Part shown: one piece after another, positions 58,222 to 64,000 of the stretch
Layout: each line of letters begins with the position of its first letter
Numbering within the stretch: the first letter of the stretch is position 1
NCBI GenBank assembly: GCA_022652655.1
Contig: JALCRQ010000004.1
Coordinates: 1 to 64,000, forward strand
Direction of reading: 5' to 3'
DNA from: Oscillibacter sp.
GTDB taxonomy: Bacteria; Bacillota; Clostridia; Oscillospirales; Oscillospiraceae
DNA length: 64,000 bases
The notes under the pieces: generated by a model
What the model was told of the DNA's origin: nothing
Database searches by the model: none
The model's input: only the letters and a program-made list of their open reading frames with translations
Position numbers and translations under genes: made by a program

Positions 58222-59724
58222 ATGAAGCGTTACTTTTTAGGAATCGACCAGGGCACAACAGGAAGCACTGCTCTGCTGATTGATGAGCAGTGGCAAGTCA
58301 TTGCAACCAAAAATGTTGAACACACACAAATCTACCCCAAGCCCGGATGGGTTGAGCATGATCCGGAGGAAATCTGGGAAGCGATTCAGACGGCGGTGGC
58401 CGCCGTTCTCAAAGAGGCGATGGTCAGCCCGTCACAGATTGTTTCCATCGGCATTGACAACCAGGGAGAAACCTGTATGGTATGGGATAAGCATACCGGG
58501 AAACCGGTCCATAACGCGCTGGTATGGCAGGATCGCCGGACGGCGGCGTATGCGGATGAGTTAAACGAAAAGTACGGCAAGATGATTACGAAAAAGACCG
58601 GTCTGGGGCCGGATGCCTACTTCTCCGCCACAAAGATCAAATGGATTCTGGACAATGTGGAGGGCGTCCGGGAGAAAATCAAGACAGGTGACATTCTGGC
58701 AGGCACGCTGGACTCCTATCTGATCTGGCGATTTACCGGCGGCAAGGCATTTATCACCGACACCAGCACTGCGTCCCGCACCATGATGATGGATCTGAAA
58801 AAGGGTGAGTGGGATCAGGAGCTGCTGGACATTTACAACATCCCCAGGGAAATCCTGCCCAAGATTTCCAATTCCAGTGAAGTGTATGGCTATACCACAC
58901 CGGAGACCTTTTTCGGCCAGCGGATTCCCGTGGCCGCGTGCATCACCGATGCCCTGGCAGCCATGCTGGCCCAGGGGTGCCTGGACAAGGGAGACATCAA
59001 AACTACCTATGGCACCGGCTGCTTCATGTACATCAATCTGGGACACGAGGTGGTATATTCCAAGGGCGGGCTCATCACCGTGTCCTCCTGGCAGGTCAAC
59101 AATGAGATCACCTATGCCTTTGACGGCGGCGTTTACATTGCCGGAGCGGCCATCCAGTGGCTGCGGGATAAGCTGAAAATCATTAAGAACTCCGCTGAGA
59201 CTGAAAAAATCGCCCTGTCGGTAAAGGATACCGGCGGCGTCTATTTTGTCCCTGCCTTTGCCGGCCTGGCTGCGCCCCATTGGGATCAGTACGCCCGCGG
59301 AATGATAATCGGTATTACCGGCGGCACCACCAGCGACCAAATTGTCCGCGCTACGCTGGAGAGCATTGCCTTCCAGGTCTACGATAACGCCCAGGTCATG
59401 AAAACGGATTCCGGCTATAATTTTGCCACTATGAAGGTGGACGGCGGCCCGGTGGTGAACCAGTTCCTGATGCAGTTCCAGGCAGACCTGCTGGGAACCC
59501 CTGTGGATGTGCCTGTGGTAACGGAAATGACAGCTTACGGTGCGGCCTTTTTGGCGGCACTGGCGGTGGGCGAATTTAATAGCATCAATGACGTGCGCAA
59601 GTGCTGGAAGCTGCAGCGGCGCTATGAGCCGCACATGAGCAAGGACGAGCGGGATGAACGTCTGGGACAATGGCATCGGGCCGTGGAGCGGTGCAAAAAC
59701 TGGGAAATTCCAAACAGGAGTTGA
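58222..59724 (+). CDS. glpK: Glycerol kinase
   Basis: The 500-residue FGGY kinase starts YFLGIDQGTTGSTALLIDEQ and has VWQDRRTAAYADELN, DLKKGEWDQELLDI, GTGCFMYINLG, and the C-terminal AFAGLAAPHWDQYARGMIIG and FLMQFQADLLGTPVDVP. These are glycerol kinase signatures. It makes glycerol-3-phosphate from glycerol. ATG 58222 follows aaaggaggg. It is followed six bases later by a GlpA-like dehydrogenase, so it is the first gene of the cluster. Confidence 0.9.
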   Translation: MKRYFLGIDQGTTGSTALLIDEQWQVIATKNVEHTQIYPKPGWVEHDPEEIWEAIQTAVAAVLKEAMVSPSQIVSIGIDNQGETCMVWDKHTGKPVHNALVWQDRRTAAYADELNEKYGKMITKKTGLGPDAYFSATKIKWILDNVEGVREKIKTGDILAGTLDSYLIWRFTGGKAFITDTSTASRTMMMDLKKGEWDQELLDIYNIPREILPKISNSSEVYGYTTPETFFGQRIPVAACITDALAAMLAQGCLDKGDIKTTYGTGCFMYINLGHEVVYSKGGLITVSSWQVNNEITYAFDGGVYIAGAAIQWLRDKLKIIKNSAETEKIALSVKDTGGVYFVPAFAGLAAPHWDQYARGMIIGITGGTTSDQIVRATLESIAFQVYDNAQVMKTDSGYNFATMKVDGGPVVNQFLMQFQADLLGTPVDVPVVTEMTAYGAAFLAALAVGEFNSINDVRKCWKLQRRYEPHMSKDERDERLGQWHRAVERCKNWEIPNRS

Positions 59725-59730
59725 TCGAAC

Positions 59731-61200
59731 GTGTATTATAGTACAGATATCGTGATTATCGGCGCAGGCGCCGTGGGTACAGCTATTGCCAGAGAATTGT
59801 CCAAATACCATGTCCGCGTGATGGTGGTGGACAAACGGGATGACGTGGGCGGCGATGCCTCTAAATCCAACAGCTCCATTATCTGCAGCGGGTTTGACTG
59901 CCCGCCTGACACACTGGAGTCTCAGCTTTGCCTGTCGGAGCGCGCCATGATCGAGCAGGTGGTGAAGGAGCTGGACGTACCCTTCCGGGTCTGCGGTGCC
60001 ATTATGCCGGCAGTCACCCAGCAGCAGATGGATATCCTGCCCCACATCTATGAGGATGCTTACGCCAATCACGTCTATGATGTGGAATACGTATCTCCTG
60101 AGCAAATTTTGAAAATGGAACCGGAGATCAATCCGGATGTGCTGGGAGGCCTATATATTCCGCGGGATGCCGTCATTGATCCGTTTTTACTGGTGGTGGC
60201 CCAGGCCGAGAACGCGGCGGAAAACGGCGTGCAATTCTTGCTGAACACCAGGGTCGTGGGGATTTCCGTGGAACATGGTCAGGTGCAGGCGGTGGAAACC
60301 ACCGGCGGTACCATCCGCACCAAGTACGTTATCAATGCCGCGGGACTGTTTTGCGATGAAATTGCAAAGATGGTCGATGAGTGCGACGGCTTTGTGGTGA
60401 AGCCGCGGAAGGGGCAATTCTTCATTCTGGATAAGAACACACCCTGTAAAACCTCGCATATTGTCTATCCCATTCCCACGCCGGAAACCCGGGGCAAGCT
60501 GCTGCTGCAGACGATTCACGGCAATATGCTGCTGGGGCCCACGGCGGAGGATCTGGAGGACAAGGAAGACCACAGTGTCACCGCCGAGGAACTGGAAGGG
60601 GTGGAACGGGACTGCAAAAAGCTGGTTCCCAACATCCGGGTGCAGGACACCATCACACAGTATTGCGGTCTGCGGCCCAATCGGATTCCGGCGGGCTTCC
60701 ACATTGGGTTTGGAAAGAAGACCCAGGGGTATTTTGGAATTTCCGGAATCCGCTCCACCGGCATTTCCACCAGTCTGGCCATTGCCAAATATGTAGTGAA
60801 GCAATTTCAGGACGCCGGTGTGAAGCTGGAGCGCAGCTTCACCTTCCAACCGCGGCGAACGGGAATTGAAAAATTCTCTGAGGCTAGCGACCCGCGGCGG
60901 GCGGAGCTCATTGCGAAAAACCCCCTGTATGGCCGGGTGATCTGCCGCTGCGAAACCGTGACGGAAGCTGAAATTGTGGAGGCCATTCACAGACCTGTGG
61001 GCGCCCGTACAGTGGATGCGGTGAAGCGTCGGGTTCGGGCCGGAACGGGGCGGTGCCAGGGTGGCTTTTGCGGTCCCAAGGTCATTGAAATTCTCGCCCG
61101 GGAGCTGCGGATTCCCGCATCGGAGATTGAAAAGAATTTGGCGGGATCCTATATGTTGACCGGTCAGATTCGCGGAGAGGGGGAACAGGGCAATGCGTGA
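59731..61200 (+). CDS. GlpA-like FAD-dependent glycerol-3-phosphate dehydrogenase with a BFD-type Fe-S tail
   Basis: The 489-residue protein starts with a Rossmann FAD motif (DIVIIGAGAVGTAIARELSK). It continues with the DAO domain (VINAAGLFCDEIAKMVDE, GQFFILDKNTP, YCGLRPNRIPAGFHIGFG) and ends with a BFD-like domain with cysteines in VICRCETV and CQGGFCGPK, which bind a [2Fe-2S] cluster. It oxidises glycerol-3-phosphate to dihydroxyacetone phosphate. The start is GTG 59731. The stop overlaps the next gene (ATG 61193). Confidence 0.9.
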   Translation: MYYSTDIVIIGAGAVGTAIARELSKYHVRVMVVDKRDDVGGDASKSNSSIICSGFDCPPDTLESQLCLSERAMIEQVVKELDVPFRVCGAIMPAVTQQQMDILPHIYEDAYANHVYDVEYVSPEQILKMEPEINPDVLGGLYIPRDAVIDPFLLVVAQAENAAENGVQFLLNTRVVGISVEHGQVQAVETTGGTIRTKYVINAAGLFCDEIAKMVDECDGFVVKPRKGQFFILDKNTPCKTSHIVYPIPTPETRGKLLLQTIHGNMLLGPTAEDLEDKEDHSVTAEELEGVERDCKKLVPNIRVQDTITQYCGLRPNRIPAGFHIGFGKKTQGYFGISGIRSTGISTSLAIAKYVVKQFQDAGVKLERSFTFQPRRTGIEKFSEASDPRRAELIAKNPLYGRVICRCETVTEAEIVEAIHRPVGARTVDAVKRRVRAGTGRCQGGFCGPKVIEILARELRIPASEIEKNLAGSYMLTGQIRGEGEQGNA

Positions 61201-62455
61201 AATGAAGTATGATGTTGCGGTGATCGGCGCAGGCCCTGGAGGCCTTGCCGCTGCCGCTGCCGCAAAGAAGCAGGGCGCCGGAAAAGTGCTGATTATTGAG
61301 CGGGATACAGCAGCAGGCGGAATTTTGCAGCAGTGCATCCACGCCGGATTCGGATTGACCTATTTCAATGAGGAGCTTACAGGCCCGGAATATGCAGGGC
61401 GTTTTGCCAAGCGTGCTGAAGAGGCGGGCGCGGAGCTGATGACGGACACGATGGTGCTGAAGCTGTCGGAGGATGGCAGCGTGGTGTGCAGCAATCCGCA
61501 AAGCGGAGTCATTCGGGTTCACGCTGGAGCGGTGGTGCTGGCCATGGGATGCAGGGAGCGCACGCGGTTTAATCTCAAGATCCCCGGAACCCGTCCGGCG
61601 GGAATTTATACTGCCGGCACCGCGCAGCGGCTGATTAACCGCCAAAATGAGATGGTTGGCAAAAAAATCGTTATTTTAGGTTCCGGCGATATTGGCATGA
61701 TCATGGCGCGCCGCATGACGCTGGAAGGCGCGCAGGTGGAGGCCGTGGTTGAAATCATGAGTTATCTGGCGGGCCTTACGCGGAACAAGGTGCAGTGTCT
61801 GGATGATTTCGGAATTCCGCTGCTGCTGGAACACACTGTTACCCGCATTGTGGGCGAGCGCCGCATTGAGGGCGTGTGGATTGCGGCGGTAGATGCACAC
61901 AAAAAGCCGCTTCCCGAGACAGAGCACTTTATCGCCTGCGACACGCTGCTTCTGTCTGTGGGGCTGCTGCCGGAAAACGAACTGACCCGAGCTGCGGGCA
62001 TCGTCATGTCGCCCGTCACCAACGGCCCCGAGGTCAATCAGTATATGCAGACCTCTTGCCCTGCCGTTTTTGCCTGCGGAAACGTGGTGCATGTCAACGA
62101 TCTTGCGGACAACGTGTCCACGGAAAGCGAACTGGCCGGCACCGCTGCCGCCCAATACGCGGCCGGGACGCTTCCGGCGGCGGAGGGATTTGCCCACTGC
62201 CTGCCGGGCCGTGGAGTTCGCTATGTCTGCCCCCAACACATTGCCGTCCATGCAGGCAGCTGCCCGGTGCGGCTTTATTTCCGGGTACTCTCTCCCGGTG
62301 GAAAAACAAACCTTCGGGCTGTCTGCGGTCAACAGATTTTAGCCGAGAGAACCGTCCTTCGGGTCAGCCCCGGTGAAATGGAGCATTTGGATCTGGATGC
62401 CGCGGAACTGGGCAATCAGGAGATCCGTGTAGAAGCAGAGGAGGCGGAGAGATAA
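61193..62455 (+). CDS. FAD-dependent pyridine nucleotide-disulfide oxidoreductase (GlpB-like partner)
   Basis: The 420-residue protein opens KYDVAVIGAGPGGLAAAAAA, has AGAVVLAMGCRERTRFNLKI and IVILGSGDIGMIMARRM (second dinucleotide site), and FACGNVVHVNDL. Proteins of this type accompany GlpA-like dehydrogenases in Clostridia and pass electrons onward. The start is inside the stop of the GlpA-like gene, and the next gene overlaps its stop. There is no signal peptide. Confidence 0.85.
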   Translation: MREMKYDVAVIGAGPGGLAAAAAAKKQGAGKVLIIERDTAAGGILQQCIHAGFGLTYFNEELTGPEYAGRFAKRAEEAGAELMTDTMVLKLSEDGSVVCSNPQSGVIRVHAGAVVLAMGCRERTRFNLKIPGTRPAGIYTAGTAQRLINRQNEMVGKKIVILGSGDIGMIMARRMTLEGAQVEAVVEIMSYLAGLTRNKVQCLDDFGIPLLLEHTVTRIVGERRIEGVWIAAVDAHKKPLPETEHFIACDTLLLSVGLLPENELTRAAGIVMSPVTNGPEVNQYMQTSCPAVFACGNVVHVNDLADNVSTESELAGTAAAQYAAGTLPAAEGFAHCLPGRGVRYVCPQHIAVHAGSCPVRLYFRVLSPGGKTNLRAVCGQQILAERTVLRVSPGEMEHLDLDAAELGNQEIRVEAEEAER

Positions 62456-62820
62456 TGCGTCAGCAGGAGATTATCTGTACGGTCTGCCCTATGGGCTGCC
62501 ACATCCGAGTCACCGGCAGCGATGACCAGATCCAGTCATTGGAGGGATACACCTGCCGCCGGGGAGAACAGTATGCCCGCAGCGAGTTTGTCTGCCCGAT
62601 GCGGACGCTCACCACCACTGTGCGAGTGGAAAACAGCACAGAGCCGCTGCTGGCGGTTCGCACGGCTGGACCGATTCCGAAAGAGAAGCTTTTTGACTGC
62701 ATGGGACTGATTCGCACAGCGGTATTTCATGCACCTGTTGCGTTGCATCAGATTCTGATTTCCAATCTTGGGGGAACCGGTGTGGATCTCATTTCCTGTG
62801 CAGAGAGAAAGGAGCGCTGA
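62455..62820 (+). CDS. DUF1667 domain protein (Fe-S cysteine motif)
   Basis: This 121-residue protein has C8-T-V-C11-P-M-G-C15 near the start and CRRGEQYARSEFVCPMRTLT further on. These are the cysteines of DUF1667 proteins encoded with GlpA/GlpB-like genes. They probably bind an iron-sulfur cluster and join the dehydrogenase complex. ATG 62455 overlaps the preceding stop (TAATG). The following gene starts one base after its stop. Confidence 0.85.
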   Translation: MRQQEIICTVCPMGCHIRVTGSDDQIQSLEGYTCRRGEQYARSEFVCPMRTLTTTVRVENSTEPLLAVRTAGPIPKEKLFDCMGLIRTAVFHAPVALHQILISNLGGTGVDLISCAERKER

Positions 62821-62821
62821 A

Positions 62822-63121
62822 ATGTCCAAACAGGTAAAAATTACTGTGCTGAAGCGGCTGCTGATGGAAGATCTCATCGCACAATATGCACCCGGCCCGG
62901 TGGAAAAATGCGGGAAAATGCCAGAGGGCGCCACTTACATTACGGACGGACGTACCTGTCCCGAGGGATTTTGCCCATGGGCCTGGGCGGATGTGTTCAA
63001 GGATGTGCTTTTGGTTCGCCAGGACGCCACCTGCTATACCAAAGACCGAAAAGGCATGGTCACCGCCTGTACCGACGGTCTGCGTCCTGTCATCTTCCTG
63101 ATAGAGCCTTATGACCCGTGA
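62822..63121 (+). CDS. TIGR04076 family protein
   Basis: The 99-residue protein reads KQVKITVLKRLLMEDLIAQY, then GRTCPEGFCPWAWADVFKDV and ends TACTDGLRPVIFLIEPYD. These match the TIGR04076 family of small proteins with conserved CPEGFCxxAW and DGLRPVIF blocks and no known function. It lies immediately after DUF1667, so it is part of the glycerol operon. ATG 62822 follows aaaggagcgctga. Confidence 0.75.
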   Translation: MSKQVKITVLKRLLMEDLIAQYAPGPVEKCGKMPEGATYITDGRTCPEGFCPWAWADVFKDVLLVRQDATCYTKDRKGMVTACTDGLRPVIFLIEPYDP

Positions 63122-63165
63122 TATTTTGCGAACACCTCAATTTTAATATTAGGGGGGCGTTTTCC

Positions 63166-64000
63166 TTGACATTTAACGATATCATTCTATGGATTGTGGC
63201 CATCGGCGTCGTGATTGGCGGCGTGGATAAGCTGCTGGGAAACAAATTCGGTCTAGGCTCGAAATTTGATGACGGGTTCAATGCCATGGGCCCCCTGGCG
63301 CTGTCGGTAGCGGGCATCGTTGTGCTGGCACCTGTGCTGGCAACCTGGCTGCAGCCGGTTTTGGTGCCTTTGTTTGGGCTGATGGATGCCGATCCCGCCA
63401 TGTTCGCCGCTATCATTGCCAACGATATGGGCGGATATTCTCTGGCAATGTCCCTGGCGCAGAATCATGAGATCGGTCTAATGTCCGGCTGCATTACGGC
63501 AGCCATGCTGGGATGCACACTGGTGTTTTCTCTGCCGGTGGGCCTGGGCCTCATTGAAAAATGCGACCGCCCCTATTTCTTTCAGGGCCTGCTGATTGGC
63601 CTGATTACCATTCCCGTGGGCAGCATCGTGGGCGGCTTGGTGGCCGGATTTAACACCAAATTGGTGCTGATTAACAATATTCCGATTATCATTTTTTCAC
63701 TGCTGCTGGTGCTGGGACTGAAATTTGCCCCCAATGCCATGAATAAGGGCGCCAGTGCGTTCGGTACATTTATTGGTTGGGTGGCGATTGTGGGTATTAT
63801 TATCGGCTCATTTACCCATCTCACCGGCGTCAAGATCCCGTTCTTTGAAAGCGCAGACACGATGCTTGCCGGCATGGAGATTGTCGCGTACGTAGTCATT
63901 GTGCTGATTGGCATTCTACCGGTGCTGGAGCTGCTGACCAGACTGCTGAACAAGGCGCTCCTGGCCTTTGGAAAACTCCTGGGCATTGATGCCGTGTCTG
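63166..64000 (+). CDS. EutH-type permease, N-terminal part (runs off the window)
   Basis: The frame starts at TTG 63166 after aggggggcg and stays open to the window end (278 codons seen). It begins TFNDIILWIVAIGVVIGGVD and has MDADPAMFAAIIANDMGGYS, LMSGCITAAMLGCTLVFSLP and several further membrane segments. It matches EutH, the predicted ethanolamine permease. Here it lies in a glycerol cluster with no other eut genes in the window, so its true substrate is open. The C-terminal part is not visible. Confidence 0.8.
   Translation, partial: MTFNDIILWIVAIGVVIGGVDKLLGNKFGLGSKFDDGFNAMGPLALSVAGIVVLAPVLATWLQPVLVPLFGLMDADPAMFAAIIANDMGGYSLAMSLAQNHEIGLMSGCITAAMLGCTLVFSLPVGLGLIEKCDRPYFFQGLLIGLITIPVGSIVGGLVAGFNTKLVLINNIPIIIFSLLLVLGLKFAPNAMNKGASAFGTFIGWVAIVGIIIGSFTHLTGVKIPFFESADTMLAGMEIVAYVVIVLIGILPVLELLTRLLNKALLAFGKLLGIDAVS

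Noticed and set aside
1-64000. tRNA, rRNA and CRISPR genes
   Set aside because: I looked for typical tRNA and rRNA signatures and direct repeat arrays and saw none. A covariance search could still find a missed small RNA.

Overview
The window looks like a chromosomal piece of a GC-rich anaerobic Firmicute of the Clostridia, most likely Oscillospiraceae (relatives of Lawsonibacter, Flavonifractor or Intestinimonas). That placement is an inference from gene families: two T-box leaders, an Rny-YmdB pair, the Prp protease beside an L27 with a cleavable N-terminus, selenium-dependent molybdenum hydroxylase maturation genes, S-layer homology domains, and strong aggagg-type ribosome sites. No rRNA, tRNA or CRISPR array was found.

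Layout. 1-10450: a head-and-contractile-tail cluster of PBSX/Mu type, all on the + strand and tightly packed: portal (cut by the window edge), protease-like protein, capsid decoration protein, major capsid, connector genes, sheath, tube, chaperone-like gene, a 160-residue protein where the tape measure should be, a DNA_circ_N-LysM protein, hub, spike, gp25, gpJ and gpI. No fibre, lysis or integrase gene follows. 10500-10872: a hairpin-rich element with 10-bp terminal inverted repeats and a tandem 140-bp unit. 10888-14349: an orphan LytTR regulator, then a divergent MBOAT/DHHW O-acetylation pair. 14610-22951: selenium-related genes (yqeC, yqeB, yedF, a cysteine-desulfurase-like gene, DUF3343, a small Cys-rich protein) interrupted by a radical SAM gene and an FHA-FtsW/PBP pair. 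23050-29523: assorted metabolic and transport genes ending in a TrpB2 gene behind a tryptophan T-box. 29696-35628: a MacA/MacB-type export operon whose last gene encodes an SLH-domain protein. 35866-40561: thrS behind a T-box, rplU-prp-rpmA and obgE. 40657-53106: a MATE pump, an rRNA methyltransferase, an amidase, rny-ymdB, a YbaK-like deacylase, an SbcD-like nuclease, an asparaginase, and a LysR gene divergent from an antiporter-MgtC pair.

53107-57101 is a clearly AT-rich island carrying fragments of mobile genes, a Cro/C1-type regulator, a pseudogene with one in-frame stop, an M48 peptidase with C-terminal PASTA-like repeats, a GIY-YIG nuclease, and the 3' end of an IS3-family transposase. 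A 14-bp sequence recurs in inverted orientation near its two edges.

57195-64000 is a glycerol-type catabolic cluster: a DeoR/GlpR repressor divergent from glpK, a GlpA-like dehydrogenase with a BFD-type Fe-S tail, a GlpB-like oxidoreductase, DUF1667, a TIGR04076 protein, and an EutH-type permease that runs off the window. Five TGACAA-type motifs lie in the shared control region. The observations most worth a second look are the missing tape measure and host-like makeup of the phage-derived cluster, the TIR-bounded hairpin element, the SLH protein inside a MacAB operon, the AT-rich island, and the permease and TIGR04076 genes in the glycerol cluster.
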